DNA of 64,000 nt. Origin: Oncomelania hupensis. Taxonomy: Eukaryota > Mollusca > Gastropoda > Littorinimorpha > Pomatiopsidae. The notes beneath the pieces are model-generated. The model saw only the letters and a program-made list of their open reading frames with translations. It had not been told where the DNA came from and ran no database searches. Each line of letters begins with the position of its first letter. The first letter of the stretch is position 1. The position numbers and the translations under genes are program-made. The stretch is taken from NCBI GenBank assembly GCA_036898135.1, contig CM072511.1:75147990-75211989 (forward strand), written 5' to 3'. This document shows, piece by piece, positions 19,301 to 31,991 of this stretch.

Positions 19301-19802
19301 CAAACAAGTGCATTCTGGTGTTCTGAACATATTAGATTCAAAAGAAAGATACACAGAAAGTCACTCATATTACATGTTATTTTTGGAATCTAAATGCATT
19401 GAAAGGGTTAAAGCTGTAATACTTATAACAATAGTTTAATTTTAACAAGGTATAATTTTTCTTTTTCCATTTCTTTTTTGGAAGGACGCAGGGGGTGGGG
19501 GAACGGATTGGAATGTGTAAAACACCCAGCATATTTATAACTAAAAGGGCAAACCCCATTTGACTCACATGCTCCATATTCTACATGAAAATGAGTGCCC
19601 AGAACAACAAAACAAGATGGGCAAAGCCCATATAAGACATTATCTAAGGAATGAGTGCCTATCATAAATTTCTTTGTGCGTGTTATAGAATAATTATCTT
19701 TACTCTCAGAGGATTCCTACAAACGATTTTAGTTTGCAAACAGTGTGAATGCCTGTACTTTAAATGAGTCCTGTGTGAAGAAGAAACTGGTGATTGTAAT
19801 AT
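19301..19802. other. Non-coding or unrecognised interval
   Basis: A minus-strand frame of 80 codons (19665-19423) contains several Cys/His residues (LCPSCFVVLGTHFHVEYGAC) but no family I recognise. No other support for a gene. Confidence 0.4.
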
Positions 19803-22631
19803 TGACTCACACTAGAAAACCCTGAATATTCACTGCCTTTTTTTATCAATTTATTCATAACAGCACAAATACTACTACTTTATTACTACGTGGTGCTATT
19901 CAAGATACACTTTTACTAATCATGAATTTCAAAACGCTTATCTTTCAAAAATATTCAGTAAATCGCTATGTAATCGCCGCCATTTAGATAAGGTTATTTC
20001 CATTCGCTCGTCAAACGCCTCGTATTAATTTAGGGCCTGGTCAAGTAATGACGCACACGAAACACAGAAGTAGCATATAGTTCATTTATTCGTAGTTTAA
20101 GAACATTCACGAAATATGACGTCTCATATAAGAATACGTATGTGTGTGTATTTATTAGTGTGGGGACAACTAATTTCTGTATACGTGACTGTGAACTAAG
20201 CTTACTTCTCGTGCCAGTAGATATGTGGTAAAATACTGCGGAAAGAAAGAAACACAAACACAAGAAACATTAGCAAATGTACCAAACAATTTATCAAAAA
20301 CCCTTATTCACGCAAGATACAATCAAAGCAATGAGACGGAAAGAATACACATACCGGAGGATAATTTAGATGATAATAAAACCAACAGCAATAATTTAAT
20401 TTAGAGAGAATACTTTAGCTGATTTTAAAGAAGACAATTTAGCTAAGGTTACGTGGAACCAAGCCAGAACAAACGAAGGAACGAACGCTTTATGTTCCTT
20501 TAACTTGCACGACGATTAGGCTACGTTTATTCTTTCAAGCCTTAAAACAATTGGCGCAAGACAATTTGACTATGCTCATCTAACATTAGTCAATTCATTA
20601 ATACAAACAATTCGGCTACGTTCACCCAACGAGCCTCGGTACGGTGCCTAAACTAGGAAATACTCGTCGATGACCTAGCTCAGTAAACATTTATAAATGA
20701 ATTAACATACGTAAACATTTAACATATTCTAGGAAATACACCTGAAGTCCCAAAACGTAGCTATCTACCTTGGCATAGACAAAGCAGCAAAGCTTTAAGG
20801 GAAAACGCTATAAATACCCAAGTGGGTTAACATTTCGAATAAGGCCGATAATCCGACAAAAAGGCTATTTTCATTAAAGACCAAAACAGTTATCTTCTTC
20901 GTCAAAACTTAGTCCGACAAATTGTGACGACAATTAGCTTTAATCAAGCCATGACGTTCAGCATAATCAGCGCATTATGACTGACCACAAGCTAAAAACA
21001 AATAAACTTTACTTGTCCTTATTTACAAATCCTGAACAAAGTGTTCACCTCAATAATTCTTCTGACAAAAGACCAAGTTCTAAATCAAAACGAATTCTAT
21101 TAAGCATTAGAAAATCGAAAGCTTAAAGAATATCAGAATCAAATTAATTTGCAGAAAAGGCATCAAATCAGTCACTAAAACGAGAAAATCATAAAGGTCA
21201 TAATCATTTGCACAAAGCAACAAAACATATGCAAAACGCAAAATAACTATAAGTACATTATGACCACTGTAAGACGTTTGGAAACCACACATATCCAAAA
21301 GGCGACAACAACGTCTGGTACCAAAGGCAGGTAAAATAAAAGCTTTCCACAAAATTCTACAAATTGTGAACATCACATTTAAACTCTATCTTTCAAAACA
21401 GGTGAGCACAACCTTTATATAATATAAACTAAAAACGACGCAACCTTCTCTCAGACCCAGCAATCTAACTAACCAGAAAAAGCTGAAACAAACGTATATA
21501 TGTGTTACTATCAAAACTCAGTCTTGCGTCATAATCTTGATCTCATGAGAAAAAATACGCAAACAATATTTACAAACGAAACACAGTTCACCACTAATAT
21601 TCAAACTCATATCAAAACTCGGCACGCTTTTGCCACTGCCTTGAGAGAGCAATAGATCCGGAGAGAGGGTGAGAGAGAGAGAAAGGAAGGGAAACACGAC
21701 AATCACAAAGAGAAGAAGCACGAGAAACACAGTTAGAGGGGTAAGAAAGACAGGCACCAAAATTCAAATGAAAGGAAAAAATGAACAGTCCAGTCATAAA
21801 ACCAAAAAGATGCGTCGGGTTGGCCAATGAGGTGATGATACGTCTTGTCAGTCAAAATCAATAAAACCAAACAAAAGAAAACGATAGAAAGAAGAAGCAA
21901 CATGCAGTGGGGAGGAAAAAGAGGACAGATAAACGGAGGACACTTTACACACTAAGAAAGTACATGATATCACAAATAACAAAGACTCTCTCTCTCTAGA
22001 TCAATAGCCGATATTAGTTTCAAAAATTATCTAATTACATATTGGTCACACATGACTCATAGGCATGCACACACTACATATTCTAATGGGTTTGCCAGCA
22101 AAGTAAAAAATTTGCTCACTCTTGGCTTCACACTCTCTTAGTACAGGTTTCAATCATTGATAAAGTTCAAAATAAAAATCTGATACTGAAGAAACAGTTC
22201 ACTGAATTACAGTAGATCATGTAGCAGAGCGACTTCTAACGACAAATGCAAAAGCAAACCGTTGAAAAGCTAACACACACAAAATATATCTTCAAATCTT
22301 CAATATTTATCTTCAAATTGATTTAAACCAAATAGGAATAACCACTAAAAATCACATCTTACAACCAAAAAAAATCTCTAACATAACAGCATTCCAGTCA
22401 ATTTCACTCATAACAATAAGAAAATTCATCTAATAATCGGTACAAAGCTCTGGAGCAATTATTTGAACAAGGCAATGACAAAATACACACAGCTTAAAAG
22501 GCTAGGGCTAAAAACTAGAGAAAACTGGACTAGCAAAACATTTCATGACACAAAAAACCAACCCAACAAAAAAAAAAAAAAATCTTAGCTCAAATCAGTA
22601 GCCTGCAGTACTCTGAGCTCAGGCAGAAACA
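19803..22631 (-). repeat. LTR-like repeat, left copy, with about 2.1 kb of extra sequence
   Basis: 19803-19975 and about 22068-22631 together match 39073-39760. The shared unit begins TGACTCACACTA and ends GGCAGAAACA, so it is TG...CA bounded like an LTR. Relative to the right copy, this one contains 19976-22067 extra (AT-rich, no coding sequence, small AG/TC runs at 21655 and 21990). Either this copy gained an insertion or the right one lost the segment. It is probably the 3' LTR of the minus-strand BEL/Pao element; the element-flanking duplication could not be confirmed. Confidence 0.55.
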
Positions 22632-22800
22632 CTCCCACTTTCAGATCATCTCCCGAATCTGTTTACATATTTGGATGATCTAGACTAGACAAAAAATGAT
22701 CTTCGTAAAAAAGACGAAAGAAAAGGTTATTAATCACCACAACGAAAATGTTAACTTTACCAGACTAAATACACATGTATGCTTATAAACATTTACCATG

Positions 22801-23607
22801 TATACACAGGGCTGAGATTTAGCAAGCCAGGCTAAGGAGCCAGCCGGGCTCCTAACCTGGGAAGTTGAAGTTGCCAAAATATTTCTCAGGTTGCCAGACC
22901 CCTTGATTGAAAGCACGGTCATTTTTTTTAAACTGTATAACTATTGCAGCTAATAAACAAGATACATTTCAACAACAACACTGTTTCATTTTTTAAAACA
23001 AGCACTATATAATTTATTCATCATCGACATCCTCCTCCTCAATGTTCCAAAACTTGAAGGAGCTTGGGTGTGCCTTCTTCAGCTGTTTTTTTTCTTCTTC
23101 GGACTTTATTTTTTTTTGCTGGAGGCTCCGAGACACCGCTTAAAAAGCGCCACATCGTTCGAGATTGACAAAAGACTGAGAATGGGGAATATCGAAAGTA
23201 CGGCAAGTCTCGCGTGACTCATCAAGGAAGTCAGAGACTCGTTCCGATACACGCAAGATAACAAGAAGGCTAGGATCTCGCAGGGCAGTAGCGTTTCGCG
23301 GCGAGGGAAAGAAGAAAGTCTCGCGAGAAAAGGCTATTTTTACTTCGCAAATCCCTCGCTTTGCTAGCGTTACCTAACTTCCTAGCATGCATCGGAACGG
23401 GTCTCCGGTGCTGACTGCAGAAGCGGTTGGCGCGTCTTTTGTTTTACATTGCAAGTCAAAAGTCCGTGTACAGGTACAGAATCTCTACCACTGGCGGTAT
23501 TTTCAAGTCGCCAGCCGGGCGAATGGTACCCCAAATCGAGCTCGCCACACACTATTTTTAGGGGCCATTGGCGAGTTGGCGAACGTTAAAGCTCAGCCCT
23601 GTATACA
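22801..23607. repeat. 6-bp target-site duplication TATACA flanking 22807-23601
   Basis: TATACA at 22801-22806 and 23602-23607. Confidence 0.8.
22807..23601. mobile_element. hAT-like MITE with 6-bp TSD
   Basis: 795 bp with terminal repeats CAGGGCTGAG (left) and its reverse complement (CTCAGCCCTG, right), flanked by TATACA. Inverted similarity continues less perfectly inward (GCTCCTAACCTGGG and GGTTGCC segments on the left). No transposase domain. The middle (23100-23400) is GC-richer than its surroundings with several TCGCG motifs. Confidence 0.75.
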
Positions 23608-24279
23608 AACTCAGGACTAAAACATCCTAGCCGTGCCACAAACTTTAACTCCCACTTTGAGCAAATTCATGGTGCTTCAAGAGTTCCTTTACACAACAAG
23701 AAAACAGTAATGTTTATTTGCTGCCTTGGAAGCCTCAACACTAACTACTTACTACATTACATACCCTTTTGGTAGTAACCTTGACAAGTCGAATATCAAA
23801 ATCTTTTCTTACTAGAGGCCTTGCATACATTGCAACTTAGGCAACTCAAAACAAAACAAACATTGACTTAATTCAATGTAATGGCTTAGGATTTTCAACA
23901 TTGACTTAAGTCCACATTACAGAACTTTACAAAATCACATATTGATTTCAACTTCCAGTTCACCTCACACCTGACTTCGACGTACATTTTTAACATTTAC
24001 TTGAATTTAACTTCAGAGTACACTTGTTTAACAAACTTCATCGTTTATTATTTCAAACACTTAAACTTCATTACTCTCCAACTTGAAATGACTTCCACTT
24101 ATCCAAATCATGTTTAATTTTACAACGACCATTTAGCTTTACTTACAACCATCACAATCAGTCAATAAATCTATTTCAGTCCATACCGAGTACTAGTATT
24201 AAACGTGAGCCTATAATGAATAGATTGATTATCTTAGTATCATAGTAATTACTGACTGTTCATTGTCCTTTAACAATCA
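23608..24279 (-). other. BEL/Pao 3' non-coding region
   Basis: AT-rich sequence between the integrase stop and the hAT-like MITE, with loose repetition of CTTAA/ACTTCA-type words. No gene. Confidence 0.5.
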
Positions 24280-25320
24280 TCACTGGGTGTCTCTAACCCA
24301 GACTGTCATCTTGTGTATTGGGCGAGTCAGCTCGGATCCAGCAGTGATGGGGACCCCATACAAATCCAACAGAGCAGCCAGCAGCACCCTGACACTTCTG
24401 ATCCTTGCTAGGAAAAGTTTCGATGACACGCGCAAGGCTCCATGTAGTTCGTGGGGCATTGTCGTCAGCAGCAGGACTACGTCTCCCACCTTCACATTGC
24501 GTGCAGGAGACTGCCACTTCTGACGGGCTTGGAGAGATGCCAAGTACTCTCGCTTCCAACGGTGCCAAAATTCATCAGCGAGCTGTTGTACACACCGCCA
24601 TCGCTTCTTAGCATACACGTCTACATCACTGAATACTCCTGGTGGTGGAAGGATCCCAGCTGGCTTCATCGTTAGCAGATGGTTGGGGGTGAGGGGCAAA
24701 GGGCCATCAGGAGACTCCAAATTCTCCACACATAATGGACGACTGTTAACTATCGCCATCACTTCATACATAAAGGTCCTCAAAAATGAAGAAGTGAGTC
24801 GTTGCCCATGTCTGTCCAACAGTCCACTGAGAACATTACGAACTGTACGTATTTGGCGTTCCCACACACCGCCCATATGACTGGCGGAAGGAGGGTTGAA
24901 AACAAACTCGCAATTTTCCTTAAGCAATCTGGCAACGATCGCTTCTTTGTCCATATTCTTCCATGCTGCTCGGAATTCGTTGCTAGCTCCAACAAAGTTG
25001 GTTCCCCTATCACATCTGATAGAACGAATGTTCCCTCTCAAAGCAATCACCACTCTGAATCCGTTGATGAGAGCATCAGTAGATAGATCGTCCAATACTT
25101 CTAGGTGCACGGCTCTAGAAGCTAAACACGTCACAACTAGTCCATACCGTTTCATCTCTTTGCGACCATCCTTAACGTAGAATGGCCCATAACAGTCCAT
25201 GCCACAGTATGTGAAAGGAGCAGACTCGTTCACTCTTTCTTCTGGTAGCTCAGCCATTTTCTGCACTTCTGGTTTGCCACTCTGACGAATACAGGCAGTA
25301 CAGTGAGAATGATATCAATC
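24280..25320 (-). pseudogene. BEL/Pao integrase core and C-terminal domain
   Basis: A 328-residue frame. The catalytic triad is in place: Asp24 (YCGMDCYGPF), Asp86 (IRCDRGTNFVGA) and Glu136 (HMGGVWERQIR). VNSRPL and DGPLPLTPNHLL follow, then the BEL-type C-terminal domain with FWHRWKREYLASLQ and VKVGDVVLL. Near 24450-24400 the frame slips (a DDNAPRTTWSLARVIETF frame is needed between) and then returns to end LTRPIHKMTV. The zinc-binding N-terminus (HSHCTACIRQSG) lies just upstream in another frame at about 25300. The enzyme would insert the cDNA into the genome. This copy is frameshifted. Confidence 0.85.
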
Positions 25321-26600
25321 ACCACCTGTCTGATCCCCAAGATCCAGTAGCCCTGCCTGCGAATCTCGTTGATCGTAAACGGACATCCTTGCGATTTGTG
25401 AGTGACAATCGCGAGCTACCAACACAGAGACATGACTCTGATGTGGCAGAACTACAGGGTGTTGAAGCTCTTTTGACTCTGAAGACCTATCAGTACGCCC
25501 TCCCACTCTGAGCACTCCATAGTCATCATTGTAACAATCTAGATGTCTCAAGGCACCCTTGTGAGAGGATGATGAAGTAGAGAAGTGTTCTTGCTGAGCT
25601 AATTTGACTATCTTCAGTTCAGCTAATCTGTAGGACTCCAATCTCGTCAAACTGTTCTGAGCAAGATTAGAGTTCGCTGGTGTTTTTGCTCTGTACTTGT
25701 GACAGTGACGCAAGAGCAACGCAACTGCTCAAACTAATGACCTCTTTATGGAAAAGCGTCTGAACCTCTCTTTCCAACTCACTGTCAGAACTCAGTCAGC
25801 AGCAGTTGCCATAGATCGTTTTACTTCTACATCGCCCTCTGGTATGTCAAAAAATGTCTGTTCACATTCGGGAAGAGCATGCCAAAGAAACTCAGGCCAA
25901 TCTGTTGACTTGAGACCGTCCACTGGGAGTCCTCTTGATGTGTGATCAGCAGGATTCTCTGCCGTTGGGACATAGTTCCACTGCGTTGCATTTGTAGTCT
26001 GGAGGATTTGCTGGATTCTATTTGCTACAAAAACATGAAACCTTTTTGACTGATTGTTGATGTAGGCTAACACTATCTGGGAGTCTGTCCAGAAGTAGTG
26101 TTGAAGTTCTTCGTAGTGGAGTTGTTCTTGCAGAAACCGCGACATCTTTGTGGAAAGCACCGCTGCCTGCAGCTCCAGACGAGGTATGGTGACAGACCGA
26201 AGTGGGGCTACTCTGCTCTTAGCCATGACTAAGGTACAGTGGTAGTTGTCGTTTGTGTCCAGAAAACGTATGTATGAACACTGGCCATATCCCTTTCCAG
26301 AAGCGTCTGAAAAGTGATGCAACTCAATCCTTTTCACATGGCCAAAAAACTGAGGCAAAAAGTTTCTTGATATTCTAATGTTCTGCAAATTTCTGAAATC
26401 TTCCAGCCATGCCCTCCAACGAGCTTCGAGTTCAACAGGCAGAGGGTCGTCCCAATCCAGGCTGTCGCTGCACATTTCCTGTAGAATAAGCCTCCCACAC
26501 AGGATGAGCGGAGCCAAGAAGCCTAGGGGATCGTAAAGTGATGCGATTGTCGAGAGCACACCTCTTCGTGTCTCTGGTCCTTCCTTGGGCGTACTGCTGA
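25315..26600 (-). pseudogene. BEL/Pao RNase H and connection domain
   Basis: The 255-residue frame 26559-25792 reads LSTIASLYDPLGFLAPLILC (the hallmark following the BEL RT), then HHFSDASGKGYGQCSYIR, IPRLELQAAVLSTKMS, FWTDSQIVLAYI and NPADHTSRGL, which are the RNase H acidic blocks. 25719-25315 continues in another frame to the start of the integrase zinc-binding region (GVLRVGGR, then HPVVLPHQSHVSVLVARDCH). The segment ends at 26608, where the L2-like tail begins. Confidence 0.8.
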
Positions 26601-26864
26601 ATGAGAAGTCAAGTCAAGTCAAGTCAATATATTCTTTATTCCATCAAAGAGGAAAATTTGTTTTGCCACCGGGATACGCACTGTATAAAAACACATATGC
26701 CCACCACATACTCATCGTCATCCTATCATAACTTACAACCACAAAACCATATCACATGTGTACTAATACACTAATAGTAATACAGTTTAGCACAAATTAA
26801 AATAACACTATTCAATTTCTACAGCTATCATAACTAAGAGACAAAGTTAATAAATTGTATTAAT

Positions 26865-27150
<286 letters not shown>

Positions 27151-27265
27151 TATAATTATGCAAGTTAGCAGCACATTACATTGACAATTTAATTAGCGTA
27201 GACATAATTATTGTAATTGCTTGACTGTATCGTTGACTCTAGCTAGAGCGTGCAGTGGGGCAGTG

Positions 27266-28279
27266 TTAACATCCGATGCGCCAGCCGGAGCCAGAGGCAG
27301 CATTCAGTCTACCCACCGCCATGGGAACAAAGCTGCGAGAGTACTTTGCCTTCTTGCATTTGATGGAGCGATACCGCCTGCCGGAGGGGAGCAGTTCAAA
27401 CTCTGCGTGCAATGGGTGGGAGCTGTCAGCAGAGACCGCATGCGCCTTGCGGAGCAGGGCTTTGTCTGTTATCTCAGAGATGAGGGGGACGGGGAGGCCA
27501 ATGATCTTTGAGGCCGTGTTTGAAATTTTCATCAACTTGTTTCTTTCAGTGACCGAGAGGAAGGGGTGGTATATACTACTGCAGTATGTGAGAAGGGGCT
27601 CTATGATGGAGCGATAGAGGTTGAGGAGCAGCTGGGGGTCCAGTTCGAGAGACCGCAGTCGGCGCAGCACATACAGCCTCTGCTGACACTTCCTCTGGAC
27701 AGAAGTGACTTGCTCCTTGAAGTTGAGTGCAGAGTCGAGGATGAGGCCGAGGTAGCGGAAGGACTCCACTATCTCCACCTGCTCCTGCCCGATAATGACA
27801 GGCTGTACAGGCGGAGCGTCCCTTCTCGGGTCCACAACTAACTCTTTGGTCTGGATGACGTTGAGCTGCAGGTGGTGCTCTGAGCACCAGGCGGCGAACT
27901 TGTTGACAGTGGCCTGATATGTCGTCTCCGACTCAGCATCGGACATCAGGCCGAGGATGGCAGAGTCGTCAGCGAACTTGGAGCAAGAGCATTTATCACC
28001 CTCGCACTTGCAGCTGTTTGTGTAGGTAATGTACAAAAATGGGCTGAGCACACACCCCTGGGGGGCACCCGTGTTTGTCGTCAACTCAGGCGAGAGTGTG
28101 ACCCCAGTCTCCCCGCCACCCCCCCCCCCCCCCCCCCCCCACTGCCGTCTGTCAGTGAGGAAGTCAAGCACCCACCGAACGATGACTGTGGGGAATTCCA
28201 GCTGCTGAAGCTTCTCCACCAGTACGTGTCTCTGCATGGTGTTAGGCCGAACTGAAGTCAGCAAACAGTAACCTAGCAT
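27266..28279 (-). pseudogene. L2-like RT, palm to C-terminus, with poly-G tract
   Basis: 337 codons. RT blocks: VLVEKLQQLEFPTVIVRWVL, TNTGAPQGCVLSPFLYITYT, SKFADDSAILGLM (Asp-Asp present), HLQLNVIQTKELVVD, and ESFRYLGLILDSALNFKEQV, then the C-terminus ending KKAKYSRSFVPMAVGRLN, a sequence shape shared with the copies at 32220 and 58714. Immediately before GAPQG the sequence is disturbed by nine Gly codons from a C22 tract on the plus strand (28119-28140). It joins the upstream frame 29336-28242 through a frameshift near 28260. Confidence 0.8.
28119..28140. repeat. Poly-C tract (22 C; poly-G in the coding sense)
   Basis: It interrupts the RT coding frame between the LTDRR and GVTLSP segments. 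Length approximate. Confidence 0.9.
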
Positions 28280-29660
28280 AATGGCCGGGAGTCTCCAGGT
28301 GCTTCAGCAGCCGGTGAAAGATGGTCGCCACTGCATCTTCCACCCCCCGACCTGCACGGTAGGCAAATTGCAGGGGGTCCAGGTGTGGCTCAATGAAAGG
28401 CTGCAGGTTCCTCAGCATTATGCGCTCGAGGCACTTCATGGGTAGAGGGGTGAGGGCAACAGGGCGGTAATGGTTAGGTTCAGTGGGTCTGGGCTTTTTG
28501 GGGACGGGGATGATGACTGAGGATTTCCATAGAGTGGGAACAATGCCAGAGTCAACGGAGGCTTGGAAGAGGGGCTGAAAGGCAGGTGCAAGGGAATCAG
28601 CGCAGCTCTTGAGTAGCCGAGCTGAGATGCCGTCAGGGCCGGCCGCCTTGGTTGCCTTCGTCTTCCTGAACTGGGTTCTCACATCGTCGACGCTGATGGT
28701 GACTGACCCTTCCACGACTGGAGCTGCTGACATCAGGTGAAAGCACTCTGCAGAGAAGTCAGCATTGTCAAATCGATTGTAGAAGTTGTTCAGGTCAGTT
28801 GCGAACGTCAAAGGGTCAGTGGATGCTGGAAGCTGGTCAGAACGAGAGGAGTCACCGTCGTCCATCAACGTCCGCAGGTGTTGGAAAGCAGCTCTAGCGT
28901 TCATTTTACTGAACTCGTCTTCCACCTTTTGCTTGAACCGGAGCTTTGCCTGGCGGATCGCAGATCTGGCCTCCCGGGTCAGCTGAGCCACCAGGAGCAT
29001 GTTTTTCTCTGCAAAGGCCTTCCTCTTTTTTTTCAGCAGGTGGTAGATGTGTGACGTGAACCACGGCTTGGTGTTTGGGAAAATTTTCTTCTTCTTGGGA
29101 GGGATGACACAGTCCTGACAGAATTTGACGTAGTCTGTGATGACATCGAGGTTGTAGTTGATGTCAGCTGATGGATCGTACAGACAGGACCATTCTGTAC
29201 AGTCAAAGCATCCGCGAAGTGCTTCCAGTGAGTTCTCTGACCAAGGCCTGGACATGACGTAGCGAGGTTTGACCCTCTTCAACCGCTGCCTGTACTTGGG
29301 AATGAGGTGGACACTGCTGTGATCGGAGCGGCCCACAGGAGGCAGGGACTGGCATGAGAAGGCATGGGGGAATTAAACCGTAGCATAGGTCAAGTGTTTT
29401 AGCACCACGGGTGTGACACGTCACATACTGCTGCAGGCTTGGTAGGTCTCCATCGAGGGTGCAGGCATTGAAGTCGCCCATTACTAGCACTGGGGCGTCA
29501 GGGTACTGTGACTGAAGTGCCGAAACTGACGCAGCGATTACTCGAGCAGCTTCTCTGGTTTTATCCGAAGGGGTGAAGAAGGGGACGTAGGTTACGCACA
29601 CTATCAGCTTGGTAAATTCACGAGGGAGGTAGTGAGGTCGTAGCGAGACACACAGCAGTT
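28242..29660 (-). pseudogene. L2-like endonuclease C-terminus, linker and RT fingers
   Basis: 29650-29400 in one frame gives LLCVSLRPHYLPREFTKLIV and VLVMGDFNACTLDGDLPSLQ (DFN is the endonuclease Asp-Asn block). 29336-28242 starts MGRSDHSSVHLIPKYRQRLK (SDH endonuclease block) and continues through KIFPNTKPWFTSHIYHLLK, TKAAGPDGISARLLKSCADS, IPVPKKPRPTEPNHYRPVAL, and YARLLFADFSSA. These are the RT finger motifs and the first catalytic Asp. At least one frameshift separates the two frames. Upstream endonuclease is truncated. Confidence 0.8.
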
Positions 29661-29682
29661 CCAACAGAGTGGTACAAGTTCT

Positions 29683-30560
29683 TTCACATATATCTTCTTC
29701 TGTGTCCCACTGCAGTCCCAAAGTTCTCCCCACAGCAAGTGTAGTGTTGAAGAGGACAAATCAGTCACCTTCTTTGAAGCAATCTCAGATTCAGGAAAGT
29801 GGACAAGCAGTCTGATTTCTGGGGAGTTCGACATGATTTTATGGAGCCTTAGATTTCCATGAGAGCAAATCTCCCTTTCCTTCGCTCTTTCTACTGTCTC
29901 GTTGGCTTGAAGCCCATCGTCAACGTAAAAATCTCGCTGTAAAAAGATAGATGCATCTTTGCTAATGTCAATATGATCTTTCGCCACTTGCTTCAGTCCG
30001 AAGTTGGCGCAACCAGGTGATGATGCAGCTCCAAAGATATGGACTTTCATCCGGTAATCCACTAGTGGTTTGGTGATGTCTCCATTTTCCCACCCTAGGA
30101 AACGCAAATAGTTGCGATCAGTGGAGACTACATGGAACTGATGATACATTTTCTCGATGTCACATGAGAATGCTACTGGGCCCTTGCGGAAGCGACACAA
30201 AACTCCAATGAGAGAGTTCATAAGATCAGGTCCTTGCAACAGCTTTGTTCAAACAGGAACCCTGGTGGCTTGCACTGCAATAAAACACGACTCTGATTTT
30301 ATCAGGTTTCTTGGGATGATATACTCCGTGATGAGGTATATACCATCGTGGGAAAGTCTCCAACTCATCCAGGGGAATTCTTTTGGCGTCTCCTCTGTCT
30401 ATGATCTCGTCCATGAAATCGATATAGTCTTTGTGATACTCTGGTTTCCTTTCGAACTGACGTCGCAACCCAGCAGTCCTTTTCAGTACTGTGTTTCTGT
30501 TGTCAGCCATAGAAGGGTGTTTATGTCGAAAGGGTAGTGGCATCTCATAGTGGCCTGCTT
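29683..30560 (-). pseudogene. BEL/Pao reverse transcriptase
   Basis: 30543-30226 reads MPLPFRHKHPSMADNRNTVL, then RRQFERKPEYHKDYIDFMDE, WYIPHHGVYHPKKPDKIRVV and FYCSASHQGSCLN. 30239-29683 continues MQGPDLMNSLIGVLCRFRKG, FSCDIEKMYHQFHV, the SSPGCANFGL block and the catalytic FYVDDGLQ (about 29925). HxxVxxPxxKxxKxRVVF and YVDD with a following G are typical of BEL/Pao RT. The two frames are separated by a frameshift near 30240. The domain is cut by the L2-like insertion after LQWDTEEDI. Confidence 0.85.
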
Positions 30561-31991
30561 CATTTTGACATTTTCTTCCATGATTCTGAGGAAATTCAAA
30601 TCATCTTGTGAGACCATTCCTGACTCAGTGTCTACTAAGTCACGCTCCAACACCTGCACTAGTTCTGTGGCGGATACCTCTCTGACGCGGGCCTTGAAAA
30701 CTGAAGTTGACTGTTTCTGTGTGTCTTGACTGACTAGGACATTGTGCGAACATCCTTGACTTTCAAAACTAACTGCAGCTCTGCTTGTTCCTACTATGCT
30801 CCACCCTAATTTTGTCTGGACAGCATAGGGAAGTCCTTTGATTCTGTTTGTTGGCATGAGAGCATCAGGGCAATCGTACCCAATCAGGAGTCCTACCGGA
30901 CACCCTAACGCCGGCTGCATGCTCGCAGTGAGGTGACGGAGATTAGCGTGGCTCTGTGCGATCTCTTTTGTTGGAATGTCTGACACGTCTACAGAGAGAC
31001 TTTCCCTTGAAAATGCAACTGGCAACGTGATGTATTCGTGAGAGTCGTATGCTCGCACCCTCAATCCAAAGTATCTTCTACAAGGAACTAGTGAGTCCTT
31101 TTCAGAAAGAGTAGTTAGTTTCAGAGTTGCACTTTCGGAAGGGGCACCAAGTTCTCTCGCACATGAATTGACTACAAAGGTAGCGTTGGACATGGTGTCT
31201 AGCATCGCGTATACTAGAATCTCCTTGTCAGACCCTGAAACTGTTGACATGAACACTGGTACAATCATTGATGTCATGTTATTGTCATTTTCAGTGTTCG
31301 CTTGACGTGAAGAAGCACTTGTGACTGAAGTAGATGGTGTCTGGTTGACTTGACTCTGAGACTCAAGCATTGAGCCAGCAAAACGTGATGCTTGATTTCC
31401 GGCTTCTACACCGGTGTTAAGAAATTTAAGGTTTGACTGGTCTTGCGTGTTTCTAGTCTGGTTGGCACCAAAATGTTTGAAGTTGTCCATATGCATGCTC
31501 GTCGGATGGTTCTTTTGGCAAGTGTCACAGGTTGCGCGTGCAGGGCACTGCTTCGACTGGTGGCCTGCTGCCTTCAAACACCCAAAACATATTTGTTTTT
31601 TTAGAACGAAGTCTTTCTTCTCTTTGTTGGTCAGTTTGGTAAAACTTCGACAACTCGTCATCTCATGTCCGGAAATATCGCAGTATTTGCACTTGGGTTT
31701 CACTGAGAATTGGGCATCTGTAGCCAGAGAGTTCTTGTTAGTCAGGTCCCTCAAAGCTCGAAAAGAGGGGGGTTTTGCAGGTACAGAGTGGGGTGGTGCA
31801 GTGAAAGGCTTGAAAGAGACCGTACCAAAAACAGGCTCGTTAGCTATCTCCGCTTCATTCTCAACGAAGGTGGTGAATTCCGTAAATGTTGGATATCTGT
31901 TTTGGTTCATCTTGTCATGGGTAACCTTTCTACACCACCGTCTGCTGATGTAGTCTGGCAGCTTTTCTACCAACCGTCTGATACTGGGCAT
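30483..31991 (-). pseudogene. BEL/Pao gag C-terminus, CCHC fingers, protease, A17-type region
   Basis: A 502-codon open frame. Residues 1-60 are the end of the gag core (LVEKLPDYISRRW). Two fingers follow: C101-C104-H109-C114 and C135-C138-H144-C149, binding RNA in the family. The protease-like domain has YAMLDTMSNATF at 262-272, where the usual DTG/DSG is DTM, so activity is doubtful. About 345-400 holds a region ending GYDCPDALMP, then LPYAVQTKLGWSIVG, typical of the segment between protease and RT. The last part (DLVDTESGMVSQDDLNFLRI) leads into RT. Length and openness suggest moderate age. Confidence 0.8.

Noticed and set aside
19423..19665. Cys/His-rich 80-codon frame as a zinc-finger gene
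   Set aside because: No regular finger spacing, no family recognised, no exon signals that I could support.
20030..22066. Hidden gene in the 2.1 kb extra segment of the left LTR-like repeat
   Set aside because: All frames are short, AT-rich and without domains or consistent splice signals that I could support.
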